From Terfezia claveryi (lineage: Eukaryota > Ascomycota > Pezizomycetes > Pezizales > Pezizaceae), in contig WHUX01000116.1 of the NCBI GenBank assembly GCA_015179025.1, forward strand, positions 1-64,000: DNA of 64,000 bases, written 5' to 3'. The number at the start of each line of letters is the position of its first letter. The first letter of the stretch is position 1. Shown here piece after piece: positions 1-11,365 of this stretch. Below the pieces are notes generated by a model that made no database searches, was not told the DNA's origin, and saw only the letters and a list, made by a program, of their open reading frames with translations. The translations under genes and the position numbers were made by a program.

Positions 1-490
1 TTGTTGCTCCATCTTCAATGCCTGATCAATATATTCATCTAGGGTCTTAATAGCTAGAGATTGTAGAAGGGCTTTTTTGAGCTTAATATTGAGGCCTTCT
101 TTGAATTGTTCCCTATTCACCCAATCATTCCACTCCACCTCTACTGCCAACCTTAGGAATTCAGCTATATATACTGAGAGGTTATGACCTTACTATATTA
201 GTTCTCTAAGAGCACGAGTTGCCATACATATGGGATTTGGGTCCCTAAAAGCGTGGTCGAGGATTATGAATAAAGTAGCAAGATCAAGAAGGTTGAAGTA
301 GTCATCAAGTATATAAGGTTGGACCTGGTCTAAAGCTATGCCTTCCAGTAGGCTGTATACATAGGCTAATTGGTGCTGAATAGTAGAGAACTTTACAGCA
401 TCTCCATTCAATTTGATCTTGATAGAATTTTTCCAGGCTTTCAGGTGAGTCCTATCACCATTAAACTTTGGTAGGGTAGGGAGATCTTAG
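1..490 (-). pseudogene. Family B5 gag fragment, minus strand
   Basis: This is a Ty3/gypsy Gag fragment read leftward and cut by the window edge. On the minus strand it begins around LPKFNGDR (near 490) and runs through AWKNS, the 72-codon open piece at 193-411 (SLLEGIALDQVQPY, ILDHAFRDPNP) and on to EYIDQALKMEQQ near position 1. These blocks match the B1 gag at 27050-27560 one for one. Gag would form the particle core around the element RNA. Single stops separate the open pieces, as expected from RIP. The zinc knuckle and pol lie beyond the left edge. Identity as family B gag is secure; the exact start is approximate. Confidence 0.85.
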
Positions 491-911
491 GTTTTAGGTG
501 CCTGGAATGCTTGGGGTGCTAGGGCTGTTTAGAATCTAATTATGTCTAGGGCCCTATTTAGGGTCTAGATAGTTCTTCTTTTATTGACTAAGTTATTCTA
601 GGCAGTCGTGAGGTTGTTTTAGTAGAAGGCAAGGTCTGCCTAGAATAAGAGGAGGTCTTCAGTAAGTATTTTGACTTCATTATTGGCTCTAGTCTGTTTT
701 TGTTGTCCTTCATATATGGTTGATTCCAGCTATTAACCTAGTATATCTGTGCCAAGTTAGATATCAAGAATGGTTTAGCAATAGCTGCTGAAGTCGGCCT
801 AGTTCATAGGGATAGGCAGGGCTTGCTAGGCCAGAAATCAAGCTACGAGTATAAAAGTGATGTCTTGAGTAGACATTCAGTGAATCAGTTAATTAGAGAG
901 ATCTAATGTAG
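491..911 (-). pseudogene. B5 leader and gag N-terminus, decayed
   Basis: This stretch lies between the B5 gag and its 5' LTR, read on the minus strand. By position it corresponds to the B1 leader and gag N-terminal coiled coil (26469-27050). The minus-strand text next to the LTR (position 911 and below) reads CTACATTAGATCTC, matching CTACGTTGGATCTT directly after the B1 5' LTR. Frames are broken too heavily for a continuous translation. Confidence 0.6.
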
Positions 912-1296
912 TATAATATGGGTGCAGGAGTGGGTAAGGCAACCAAGGGATACACTGAAGCAAGAGCAGGGCTATGGTAAACTACACATAGGAATACTAC
1001 ATATGTAATTAGGAGAGGGCTGGAATGAGGAATAAGAATAAGAGACAAGAGACACATAGAACCAGTTGCTACATGTGTCAGAAAGAGGCAGCTATGCTAT
1101 AAAGCTATTTACGAGATAAGGAGGTGCACAAAGAAGGTGCACAATGCTGGGAGAAGCAAGGTCCTGTATTAAGTATTCAAGATATTGGATAAAAATCTAA
1201 TGATAGTACGAGAAATAGGGGATATATATATATATAATTCTAGGATAGGGCAATAAAAGAAATAAACTTACCGAGATACCAATCTCGGGAGCTAAG
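912..1296 (-). repeat. B5 LTR, part 1 (split by A1)
   Basis: This is the reverse complement of the family B LTR, including GCTCCCGAGAT, GAATCTCGG and AAGGTCCTGTATT, which match the B1 LTRs. It ends at 1296 in GCTAAG where A1 is inserted. The remainder resumes at 10168 after a 5-bp duplication CTAAG (1292-1296 and 10168-10172). As the B5 gag lies to the left on the minus strand, this is B5's 5' LTR. Confidence 0.88.
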
Positions 1297-1527
1297 TGTA
1301 ATGGAGAACGTTGTTTCATGGCTTATATATTTGATTATATACTTTTGTATTTCCTATATTACTACAATATTATATAACTAAGCCTCTCAGTTGAAGGACT
1401 AGCCTTCAACCACCTCCTATTGCTTTATAAGCTTCCATAGCATACGGAATCTGCCATGGGAAGTTCCATGGCACTTACCATATGAAGACACCCACATTAT
1501 GGCCGCGTGACCTCTGTTTAAGGCGTG

Positions 1528-1534
1528 TGACTCA
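1528..1534 (+). promoter_or_regulatory. TGACTCA (Gcn4/AP-1-type) motif in A LTR repeat
   Basis: TGACTCA lies in the tandem-repeat part of U3, about 145 bp upstream of the TATA box. The same motif recurs in other A LTRs, for example 23133-23139 and 50374-50380. The same unit begins with a CACGTG-type E-box in some copies (23068-23073, 50308-50313). In fungi TGACTCA is the binding site of Gcn4/CpcA bZIP factors; binding here is inferred. Confidence 0.45.
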
Positions 1535-1672
1535 TTACTATGGACACATGACCATCATTTAAGGCATGTGAATTATTACTATGGCCACATGACCCCTATT
1601 ATACAGTGCACCACCTTCTGGTATGCTACCCTTTATTGTATTAATTTCCTTAGTCATCAGATCTCAGAGGAG

Positions 1673-1682
1673 TATAAATAGG
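1673..1682 (+). promoter_or_regulatory. TATA box of the A1 5' LTR
   Basis: TATAAATAGG is at the same place in all A LTRs (9866, 23238, 43053, 50478, 57867). It lies downstream of the tandem motif block, as expected for the RNA polymerase II start of the genomic RNA. Confidence 0.65.
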
Positions 1683-1974
1683 CCGCTGGATTCCTTCTGG
1701 AATCCACAGAAAGACAAGAAGCAACAAGCAAGTACACAGAGCAAGCAAGCCTATATTCCGATCAGATTAAGATCATATAGCTTAGATAGTACAAATCATA
1801 TAAGATAGATTACACCAGTTAATTACTGTTCCCTCTGGGAACATCCCATATAGTAATCTCCCTACCCTTCTGAGGTCTTACTTCAGCAGAACCGAAATAC
1901 ACAAATGTCCGTGCCTACGGATATAGATTGTATAAACAGTACTAAATGAATACTGTCTAGTACCATTCATTACA

Positions 1975-2787
1975 TTTTTTTTAACTCACTTACCTAATCT
2001 TTACTCTTAAATCCAAGGCCTGATCAACCTTCAGATACCTTTATTACACTCACGCAAGTGTATACAATTCGATACACAAGTGTATATATGAAATCGATAT
2101 CGTTATTCAACTAGCTAGCTAACAATAAAATCCAACAATAAGACATCAGACTCTTAACTGCAGTATATTAACAAAAGACTTAGAAGCAAGCTAAGCAGAG
2201 CTCTAACAGGCAGTGGTATCCCATATTAAACAATCCCACCCTCATTCACAACACTTTTCCCAATAAGATCGACAACTTATCTTGTACTCCTGGCAACCGC
2301 CATTACTTCTGTACCTGTAAATCCAGTATACCATTGAAAACCCTGCCCTACAGGTCCCAGGAATAATTGGTGTAAACAACCAAGCGACACAATCCCTAGG
2401 CTTAAATCTCGCTGCCTCTACCACAGCCATTTCCTCCAGAAAAGAATTACTTCCATCAGAACCTTCCTTAGGCCTAGATATCTCTACCAATACCTCTGCG
2501 CCCCCAACGTCTACCTCAATACACCAATCAGAAAACGTGACACTCTTGCCGGAAGAACTAGAACTAGATTCTAGACCAGTAGACAAAGAAAAACTAGGAC
2601 TATAAGAAACATCAGGATCCTGACATTCAGTCTCACCAGCCGTTGAGCCACCAAGCCAACAGAACTGTCAGTCAAATGGAGATTATAAGGATCATCAGGT
2701 ACCATACCATCAGCACAGTAAGGTGCCAAAGAAGAAAAGTAACTCAATGATCTTATCACATAACCAGCTGCATTTGGTTGTGGACAG
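1975..2787 (+). other. A1 5' leader (no canonical PBS seen)
   Basis: About 810 bp separate the 5' LTR from the Gag start. The first bases after the LTR are a T-run and AACTCACTTACC. No TGG-starting primer-binding site abuts the LTR, so the primer is unclear. The plus strand is closed in all frames, whereas the minus strand carries a long frame conserved in A3 and A4. Confidence 0.7.
2242..2586 (-). pseudogene. Antisense leader ORF, A1 copy
   Basis: A 114-codon open frame antisense to the A1 leader, with a Ser-rich N-terminal part (GLESSSSSSGKS), VTFSDWCIEVDVGGAEVLVE and a Cys-rich end (GGCQEYKISCRSYWEKCC). The same peptide, frame and stop recur at 51043-51441 (A4) and, with RIP-type stops, at about 23815-24345 (A3). 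In A1 a shift separates it from the upstream part (2571-2804), which in A4 is in frame. The function is unknown. It could be a captured gene, an element-specific accessory ORF or chance. Sequence similarity among copies is expected from homology, so only the open frame itself is suggestive. Confidence 0.4.
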
Positions 2788-4570
2788 ATGATGAAATCAG
2801 ACATAATAGCATCTCAACTTAGTAAGAAGACTAAGAGGTCGAGACGGTTAACTATATTACCCGAAGATATTAAGAAATTAGTAGAAGAAACTCCTAGAAA
2901 GACCAGATTTGTAATTCCTAACACGGAAGGGGAAATAAATCTGCCCATAGATATAGAATTAGGAGAACCAGGTAGAGCAGGAACCAAACTATATTTTAGT
3001 ATGGCTTTACCTCTTGCACCAGAAGAAATTTGGGACAGACATCTTCCAACAATTGAGGAGATTTTGAAATATACTTGCTCAATAGGACATGCCCAACAGT
3101 ATCATCTTGATGATACTCAACTTCTAATGGAAGCCGTAGCAAAACACTATTTATGGCTAACACCTTACCTATTTAAACAAGAAGACTTAGAAATGAACGC
3201 ATTTTTAAATAAGGAATTGAAGAAACCTGTTGTTCCACTTTTAAGAAAACCGAAGTGGGTAATAAACAACTAGAAAGAAATAATGGTATTTATGATAAGC
3301 AGCACTTATCTAGAGGAATCAGAACATACCGTGGAGGATTTTTTAATCGTAGCAAAGAACTTCTAGAAGCATTCCTGAGAACACCAAAAGATCAATCGAA
3401 AAGCAAAGGTTGAGCACCTGAGATACTAGAAAGGAGGACTGGGTCAGCCAAAGAACCAGACGACAAAGACCAACCACAGAAGATATAGAATTACCAGAAG
3501 ACGATGATGATCTAGATACAGAACTAGACCAACAGAAGCAGAAAACGCAAGGAGGAGGATGAGACCCTGATGATAGCGGAGATGATATCTCGGACTCTGA
3601 CAAGGTATTGTCAGTTGCAAGTCAAACTCTTAAAAGAAAACTGAAATGAGGAAAATCAGTTGAATACCAGCAATGGGAATCTACAACAGGAATGGTTACA
3701 ATGGGTAACCATAAAGCAACGAATGCTTTAAAAGAAATAAAGATTGATCTACTAGAAAAAATAAGAGGAGAAGACAAAAAATGGCAAGACTCACAATATT
3801 ATAACTCTTACACCACAGCAATGCAACGTTGGTTTGTTATCAAAGGAATAGATTTGGAAGGTGCTTCAGCTCTAGAAATTGTTGGATTCAGAATGGAAGG
3901 GAGCATGCTCACTACTTATAATCAATTCCTAATAGAAAAAGGAAAGAATGCGACATTCTTTAGATTCATACTAGTGCTAAGGGATTTTCTGATACCCTCT
4001 ACTAGTAAGGACATTTTATGGAAACGATGGGAGACAGCTACACTATACAAGGATGGACATCACATGAGAATTAAATAGTTCACCAACTGGCTTACTGAAA
4101 TGCAAATCAAATTGATTGACAAGGATGGCAAACAATCAATATCGCAGGAAGTAAAAAGAACAATGTTTCTTAATCACCTGCTGCCATATTTGTCAGCTAC
4201 ATTAATTCCTTTAAGCAAAGAAGAATGGTCATATGATCAGCTCATGTATCAAGCGGAGTCATATGAAGCTTACAAGAAAGATATTGCCTCACCACCAACA
4301 ATAAATATATCCCGATGACAACACCCTCGGAATGAAAATCGGAGTCACGGTCCACGCAGGGAACAGAATCAAGGACCAAAAACAGGATTTAATCCTAGCA
4401 GCAATTCCAACACCAAACCCAATATAGAAAAATGGAAGGACTCAGATGGGGACACCATCACAAAAAAATTGGATCAGAAGATCAAGATGCATTTAATTAG
4501 AGATAAGAAATGTCTCTGATGTTGGAACCCTGGACACTCCTACAAGGACTGTAGGAAATGACAAAATAAG
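2788..4570 (+). pseudogene. A1 Gag (with CCHC zinc knuckle)
   Basis: Start of the single family A gag-pol frame; the first ATG pair is at 2788/2791 (MMKSDIIAS). The open part runs to 3270, then stops and frame breaks follow. Further open pieces at 3692-4075 (WFVIKGIDLEGASALEIVGF) and 4100-4315 cover the Gag core. The nucleocapsid knuckle is at 4511-4552, CL*CWNPGHSYKDC, a CX2CX4HX4C motif with one TGA where A3 and A4 have TGG. An acidic, Ser/Lys-rich linker lies between 3400 and 3660. Gag would build the virus-like particle. The frame continues into protease without a shift in the better-preserved copies A3 and A4. Confidence 0.85.
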
Positions 4571-6660
4571 GTACCCATGCATACAGCTACAAAAGATTTA
4601 GCTATATTAATAGCCACTAAGATAAAAACAATAAGGATAAAATCAAGGAATGACCCTTGTCAAGACAGGTACTAGATTTTAGCAAGGTATTTATTAAAGC
4701 TAACGAACACCCCGCACTAGCTTTAATTGATCTCCAAACAAAGGAGGAGACTTAATTAATTCTCAATTTATACACCTATATAAAATACAACTAAAGTATC
4801 AAGAAGAAATCATTAAGTACTGAATTAAAGGCTCAAAAGGAATGATAGACAAAGCTTGTACTATCAAACTAGATTGATAGGTTATGTAGAAGAACGAACA
4901 TTCTATGTAGCTCATTTGACTAGATGGGATATGATACTAGAGAACCTGCTCTTAGCAAAGTACGAGCAATAATTCCTGTCCATTAGGAACCAGTTACTAT
5001 CCAACGGAAAACATTCCACGATTCAGCTTAATGTATGGAAGGATCTAGAACCATGGCGAATGTATAAGATCAGCATATACATAGGTCAGCTTAATCAGTT
5101 ACAGATTATAGTGAACCGGATAATTGGGAAAATATTAGTGACACAGAAGAAACCATTCAGAAAGAGAACTCGTGACAGCTGTTTCTACAGTACAGAAACA
5201 ATTCAACCCTGTAATAGAGTTTCCCTTATTATTTCCCAAGACAATTCCATGGGAATTACCCCACTAAGAAAATTAATCACTCTATAAACCAAAAGCAGAA
5301 GCTACTTGGATACCAAATGGCAACCCTCAGGATATCGATTTAGACAACAAATCCATGACAAATTAGTCGAAGAAGAAGTATCAGGTCGCATATATAGAGT
5401 AGAAAATACACAAATGTGTAGTCATGTTCACTATCCCTAAACGAGATAAACTGGAAGAAGCTAGACATGTCAATGATTGTCGAGACCGCAATTAGCCATC
5501 GAACTGGACCACACCCTATTGCCAGATATTAATGAAGCAATTGAACTAGTAGCGGAGAATCCATTTGGACTAAGCTCGACTTAGCCGACGGATTTTTTAA
5601 TATTAGAATTAATAAAGAATCTGAGCAACACTCTACCTTTTATGTCATATAGGATATTTCAGAAGTAGAGTTATGCAATAAGGGGATGTAATCCACCTGC
5701 TACTATGTTCGTATTATGCATGAATTTTTAAGACATGGTCTATAAAAATTTAATATCTATATTAATACATTATCATATTTCCAAAAGTATGAAGAACATG
5801 TAGAATTATTGAAGAAAGTATTCAATGCCTACAGGATGAGAAATTCTATCTCAAAGAAAGCAAATGCCAGTTCTTTACTCCAAGATTAGAAATCTTAGGA
5901 CTCATTTTGATATTAGATGGATTACATGTAGACCGAAGAAGAGGACTACTATATTAACATTTCCAACTTCTACAAGAAAAAAGGATCTTAGAGATTCCTT
6001 GGAATCGTTAATTATCTCAGCAGATTTATTCCTGACTTGGTATTGTATATAAGCACCCTATCAGAACTGCAAGGAGAAACAAAGAAATGGGAATGGACAG
6101 ATACTCATAACACAGTGTTTGAAAAACTTAAGGAACTCGTGAATTCCCCACATGTTTTAAAACCCTGAATAATGATCTACTGAACCCAAATATTTAGTCT
6201 GTAATGCTAGTGATTAGGACTAGGATCTTGGATAGGTCAAGGACCGTTAACGTATATCAGACCATCATACTTCCACTCTAGAAAATTTAATCCAGCTCAA
6301 CTCAATTATCCTACCTTTCAAAAGGAATTATTAGCGATTATTGACTCATTGAAATTTTTTGAAGACAATTAAGAGGTCACAAGTTCACTATCCTTACCAA
6401 CCACAAACCATTAGTAACCTTCATACTCAAACACCTGCAAGCAGAAATTGAGTGATGGCAAGATTACCTAATGGAATTTGATACAGACATACAGCATACT
6501 GCAGAAAGGAAAATTTGATAGCAGATACTCTATTAAGAAAGCATAAATACTTGGACACTCCCACACAGAGGACGATTATATTTCCAACAGTATTGATTCT
6601 CCTAACCACACCTACAACTGCAACATCTTACAACACTTTAAAAACTTTCCACTTACCAGA
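4571..6660 (+). pseudogene. A1 protease, reverse transcriptase and RNase H
   Basis: Decayed pol core. The protease block reads ALALIDLQTK near 4720 and ILENLLLAK-type flap residues near 4930. Compared with A3, the RT region (5300-6050) shows the same blocks (RIYRVEN, HVNDCRD, KESKCQFF). The catalytic YIDD motif is degraded to YINT near 5758, so the enzyme is inactive. The RNase H follows with GLGSWIGQG-type and KFNPAQLNYPTFQKELLAIIDS blocks (6220-6350). Several single-base deletions break the frame, in addition to CAG/CAA/TGG-derived stops. Assignment is by collinearity with A3 at 33206-34533 and 39207-39460. Confidence 0.82.
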
Positions 6661-8020
6661 ACCTCTACTCAGAAAAATATGGTTTCTCATGGAGCTATCA
6701 ATTTCAACATGTGACTGCGACTTCAACAAATGTCATGGAAGAGCTGAGAACTTGGACACTATATCTTCTGTCCATACTTCGAGGGCATCCAGATGAAGAA
6801 AGCAATATGAATGATGAAGGAAGAAGAGTCCTCAGACGACGAGACTCTATCTACCATACCAGAAGAAGTTTTCAGCGGTATAATATGTACCCAATATAAA
6901 CAAGAACAAACCTTTAACAGTTCTTAGACTAAGATATAGGCCTCCATCTTCTGAAAATGTTCAACAAAAATCTCTCACTCCGAAAAGCGAAGGAAATTGC
7001 TATCGATCTACTCATAGCAATTGGCAACAATACAAAAGGATGCATTGGTCCTTTTGCCGAGATTTTTACTGTCCAGCTCATGCAGCTCCCACGCCATGAA
7101 CAACCGCATGTTACCATCAAACATGTGCAATTTGCAATCACCATGGACATGGCAGTTTGAACTATAACCTGTCAGCCTCAGTTCTTAAGAAGGAGAAGGA
7201 ATTCCTTACGACTCGTATTGCGCATATCGTATCCGCAAATGAGCCTCAAAAGGAACTAGCACCAGTACAACAAACAGCTTATCCACCTCCACAAGCTCTT
7301 AGCCTGAAGAAGCTATCCAAGAAATGGAGAATGGGCAAAAAGATGATTACCAACAAGCCGACATGACCTACTCTCCAACCCAGCATTCAGTTCAGTAACC
7401 CTACCGAATAGATAAGTACCGACAAATGGAACAGGAGATCATAATACTCCTGTTGCCCCACAACAACCATGGAATGCACCTCAACAACCAGCTGCAACTC
7501 TAGCAGCAGTAATGCAATTCCAATCAACACTGCCATCACCACTCATTCTAAAAAGCGAGTAGCTATTGACGAAGATTCACCCTCTTTCATTCAAGACACC
7601 AAGACCTCAGACAGCATTGTGATTTCTGTAAGTTCTCAGGACATAATGCTTCTACATGCAAGGAGAAGAAACCCACCATCAATGACTTCAACATAAGGAT
7701 TGAACCGACCCTCAACAAGCTCATTGAAGAGAAACATCAGCGACGGATGGAGACGACAAGGACTACTTCATCACACATGGCTTGACCAAGGTACAGGTAT
7801 GAAAGCCGCATATCAATCATGCATGAGAGTATGTCCTATCTGGAAGAACTACTATGATACCTTTGTGAACCGTAAGGATCATAGAAGAAAGATGGATTTT
7901 TGTATGTCAAGAACCGACAAGGACAATGGAGATTAGTCTTGCCCTCTACCTTTAACATCAAGGTAAGAACTATCTCGAATTAGTTATTAAAGATGCACAT
8001 GAAGCAACGCTATGTGGCAT
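6661..8020 (+). pseudogene. A1 pol linker with two extra CCHC knuckles
   Basis: This region lies between RNase H and integrase, where most gypsy pols have only a short tether. It encodes an acidic segment, then a knuckle at 7124-7165 (CAICNHHGHGSLNY, the last Cys changed to Tyr by TGT to TAT), a Lys/Glu-rich stretch, a Gln/Pro/Ser-rich stretch (near 7450-7520), an RSKKR-like basic patch, and a second knuckle at 7618-7659 (CDFCKFSGHNASTC). A3 and A4 keep both knuckles, so they are ancestral to the family. Such motifs bind single-stranded nucleic acid in Gag nucleocapsids. Their role inside pol is unknown. Confidence 0.75.
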
Positions 8021-9090
8021 TGAAAAAACGATGAAATATCTTACTGACCGATATGATTGCCAGTCCTTTGCAGAACCAACTAAGGACTATATCAGAAGTT
8101 GTGATACTTGTCAATGGACAAAGTATTCCAACAAGGCGCCACTTGGACTCGTAACTCCATTACATGTACAAGTAGGCTATGGACTGACATATCAATGGAT
8201 TTTCTTAAGTTAGCACCTGTATTTACTAAGTGTTCAATTTTGTACCTGAATATTCCTGTTGAAGAAGATCATGTAGTTTGTATTTCATACTTTGGAGATT
8301 GTCGATAGACAATCAGGATTCAAGTTTCTTATTCCTGTCTCAGATAATTTCACAGCAGAACAATGTACTGCTACCTTTGATACTCATATAGTCCCGACTA
8401 TGGATACCCTTTTGTATTGTTTTTGACCGCGACACTCTTTTTATGTCAACACACTTTAAGATTGGGCTAGGAATAAAGGAATCAAGTTGGAACCGTCCAC
8501 CGCATATCATCCACGTGCAGAAGACAATCGAAATTGTGAACAAAGAAATTCTACAAGTAGCAAGAGCCTGTAAAATCGAAGGATTTGATTGGCTACAGAA
8601 ACTACCAGAGATACAGTTGAAACTTAACTCTAGGTATAATGCCGCTAGACAGAATAGTCCTTTTCCACACTATTTGATTTAATGCACATCTTGGTATATC
8701 GATACTTCCATACCCCATTAATGCATATGTACTAGCGAATGAACATCATAAGGTAATGTCTAAAAACCTATATGACGCCAAGAAGACTCAAGCATCTCAA
8801 GCGAACAAACGACTACCCAATACAGCCAAATTTTCAGTCAGACAACAAGTTATGCTTTCCTCAGAAAATATCAATCTATCGAACGTCTCACCCAAACTCA
8901 AACCAAAATGGCTAGGCCCATTTCCCATTATTTCTAGTAATCGGAAACGTAATAACTATAGCCTAGACCTATCCAGTCAACCTGACCTCCACCTCATATA
9001 TAATACTTTTCATATCAGCAAACTCAAACCTTACTATAAAAACGATCCTACCAGTTCCCTCACAGACAATCTAGGAACCAGGACCAATTC
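8021..9090 (+). pseudogene. A1 integrase
   Basis: The DDE integrase that would insert the cDNA. The N-terminal zinc-binding part has the HEA..CG and CDTC residues (7990-8110). The core has DISMDF (8190, first Asp; frameshifted here), a FDRDTLF block (8425, second Asp) and a QSEIVNKEI-type block with the Glu near 8530. The C-terminal part has GQQVMLSSENINLS (8850) and the GPFPII (GPY/F-type) block near 8915. The frame is interrupted by single-base losses and stops. Domain assignments follow the better preserved A4 copy at 56011-57066. Confidence 0.85.
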
Positions 9091-9466
9091 AAGATGATCG
9101 TTATGAAGTTGAAAAGGTATTAGAATTCAGAACAGCTCCTCGAACTGGAGAAAGACAATATAAGGTCAGATGGCTAGGATACTCTCCTAAACATGATTCC
9201 TGGGTAAACGCCAAGGATATCACTACTGAAATTCTTCAAGACTTCTGGACGACCGGAAGTATGGAAGATACATTCAAGAGACGTCGAAGAACTAAAGGAA
9301 AATAAGGACCACGAACCAGAGATGAGACTCGAGCTCTCATCAACAAGAACGAGATAGAATCATGAGTTAAGGAAACACTAAGGATATTCATGTTAATGCT
9401 AATGTATTAACAATGCATCAAATCTTAGGACGTATGGAAACCAATATGGCAGAGCGAAAGAAGTAA
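9091..9466 (+). pseudogene. A1 chromodomain and C-terminal tail
   Basis: The frame encodes DRYEVEKVLEFRTAP, then RQYKVRWLGY and HDSWVNAKDI (9094-9230), a clear chromodomain with aromatic-cage-type residues. A tail of about 70 codons ends in a TAA at 9464-9466, about 28 bp before the LTR. Chromodomains of chromoviruses bind methylated histone H3K9 and steer integration to heterochromatin, which fits the dense nesting seen here. A short purine tract (GGGGAAG) directly precedes the 3' LTR and could prime plus-strand synthesis. Confidence 0.88.
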
Positions 9467-9494
9467 GGATAGGAAATCCTTCTATGTGGGGAAG

Positions 9495-10167
9495 TGTAAT
9501 GGAGAATATTATTTCATTGGTTATATAATTGATTATATACTTTTGTATTTCCTATATTACTACTATATTATATAACTAAGCCTCTCAGTTGAAGGACTAG
9601 CTTCAACACCTCCTATTGCTTTATAAGTATCCATAGCACACGAATTTGCCATGGGAAGTTCCATGGCACTTGCCATATGAAGACACCCTCATTATGCCGC
9701 ATGACCTCTGTTTAAGGCGTGTACTCATTACTATGGCCACATGACCATTGTTTAAGGCGTGTGACTCATTACTATGGCCACATGACCCCTTTTGTACATC
9801 GCACCACCTTCTGGTGTGCCACCCTTTATTGTATTTATTTCCTTAGTCATCAGATCTCAGAGGAGTATAAATAGGCCGCTAGATTCCCTCTGGAATCTAC
9901 AGAAAGACAAAAAGCAACAAGTAAGTACACAGAGCAAGGAAGCCTATATTCCGATCAGATCAAGATCATATAGCTTAGATATTACAAATCATATAAGATA
10001 GATTACACTAGTTAATTACTGTTCCCTCCAGGAACGTCCCATATAGTAATCTCCCTACCCTTCTGAGGTCTTACTTCAGCAGAACTGAAATATACAAACG
10101 TCTGGGCCTATGGATATAGATTGTATAAACGGTACCGAATGAATACTGTCTAGTACTATTCATTACA
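9495..10167 (+). repeat. A1 3' LTR
   Basis: A 673-bp LTR with TGTAATG at 9495 and CATTACA ending at 10167. It is nearly identical to the 5' LTR and has TATAAATA at 9866-9873. The right target duplication CTAAG is at 10168-10172. Confidence 0.95.
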
Positions 10168-10245
10168 CTAAGCAGGATAGCAATAATCTATCACCTACAT
10201 TATAGGTGATACCTAAAGCAATAATAAAGAGATAACCAATGAATG
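10168..10245 (-). repeat. B5 LTR, part 2
   Basis: This continues the B5 LTR after A1. AGGATAGCAATAATCTATCACC is approximately the reverse complement of the B1 LTR text around 26040-26060. It also resembles the B3-type LTR (GCAATAATAA, reverse of 62300). The true LTR end is uncertain, near 10245. Confidence 0.7.
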
Positions 10246-10339
10246 ATAATATATCACTTGAACAGGAAACTGTCCAATTATTAAGTAGGACTAAGGCAAC
10301 ACCCTATTACCTGCGATCACATACGGTGACAAAGAGGAC

Positions 10340-10928
10340 TAAGTACACTATTGTAATAATTATTGACTTACTAAAACTTTTTAAAGTACAATTAAAAGAT
10401 TACAAGTTCACTATCCTTACCAACCACAAATAATTAGTAACCTTTTATACTTAAATACCTATAAGCCAGATATTTAAGGGATGGCAAGATTATCTAATAG
10501 AATTTAATATAAATATATAGCATACTATAGAAAAGGAAAATTTGATTGTAGATACTCTATTAAGAAAGTATAAATACTTAGATACTCTTACTACTAAGGG
10601 CAATTATATTTCCAATAGTATTGATACTTCTAATGGTACCTACAATCACAATATCTCTACCATTGCTTTAAGAACTTTCTACTTACTATAAACCTCTACT
10701 CAGAATAATATAGTTTCTCGCAAAGCTATCAATTTTAAGTATGTCAACTATGACTTCAATAAATCTCATGGAAGAGCTAAAGAACTTTGATACTATACCT
10801 TCTGTCCATACTTTGAAGGCATCCAGAATAAAGAAAGCAAATATGATACAATTAAAGAATAAGAGTCTTTAGATAATAAGACTTTATCTGCTATATTAGA
10901 GAAGGTTTTTAGCAGGTATGGTTATATA
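10340..10928 (+). pseudogene. A2 fragment: RNase H end and linker start
   Basis: A heavily RIPed piece of family A starting at ATTATTGACTTACT, which matches A3 at 39208 (RNase H). It continues collinearly through the KYLDTL and HGRAKEL blocks to GTATGGTTATATA at 10928, where FB1 is inserted. It resumes at 12738. About 95 bp upstream (10246-10340) is of unknown origin. Confidence 0.8.
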
Positions 10929-11365
10929 ACATGACCGATGGGGTTTCCGATTAAGACAGGGTTTCTGATCTCATAAGACATACTAATCTTTTTTGGTAAT
11001 CTCTAGTATAGGTAAGTACAGTATTAAGTATTTCTTGTGCCTGAATTAATATCTATGAAAACAATTACGCTCTACAACATTACTATGCTTACGTCCTGCC
11101 AAAACCAACCTAATATCATTACCCCCTCCAGCCAATATAACCTCTCTGATATTTTCTACCTACTCCTCCTAACCTCCCACATAGGCTCAATATCAAGCAG
11201 ACAAGGTTATAAGATCTTGGAGGCCTTTACCAAGTACCTATATTTATATGAAAATAGGTTTGCTTGTACAAGCTGAAGCTAGGATACGTTAAACTATAAA
11301 GCACTAACCTGCACAAGATTAGAAATTCCAAAAGCAGTTATTATATAAATTAAATGCTTCTGATT
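10929..11365 (+). repeat. FB1 left inverted arm
   Basis: This arm pairs with 12295-12737. Shared blocks in order include GGTTTCTGATC, GAATTAATATCTATG, GCTCTACAA, CTCCTAACCTCCCA and GCCTTTA. The 11053-11100 block resembles 58099-58146 in FB3. Confidence 0.85.

Larger units (their letters stand above)
1297..1974 (+). repeat. A1 5' LTR
   Basis: A 678-bp LTR bounded by the inverted ends TGTAATG/CATTACA and matching the LTRs at 9495, 22862, 42677, 50100 and 57489. The U3-like part has about three tandem units of roughly 46 bp, each with a CACATGACC-type and a TGTGACTCA-type motif. It is followed by TATAAATAGG (1673-1682). Confidence 0.95.
1297..10167 (+). mobile_element. A1: complete family A Ty3/gypsy chromovirus
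   Basis: A full-length 8,871-bp LTR retrotransposon. It has two near-identical LTRs (1297-1974 and 9495-10167), both starting TGTAATG and ending CATTACA, and a 5-bp target duplication CTAAG on each side. The internal order is leader, Gag with CCHC knuckle, protease, reverse transcriptase, RNase H, a linker with two more CCHC knuckles, integrase and chromodomain. The RT-RH-IN order identifies Ty3/gypsy and the terminal chromodomain identifies a chromovirus. Many in-frame stops and small indels, plus a mutated RT active site, make it dead. It is inserted in the B5 LTR. Confidence 0.95.

Noticed and set aside
2205..2225. GGCAGTGGTATCCCA in the A leader as a methionine-tRNA primer site
   Set aside because: It resembles TGGTATCAGAGC but lies about 240 bp beyond the proven LTR end, so it cannot act as a normal PBS.
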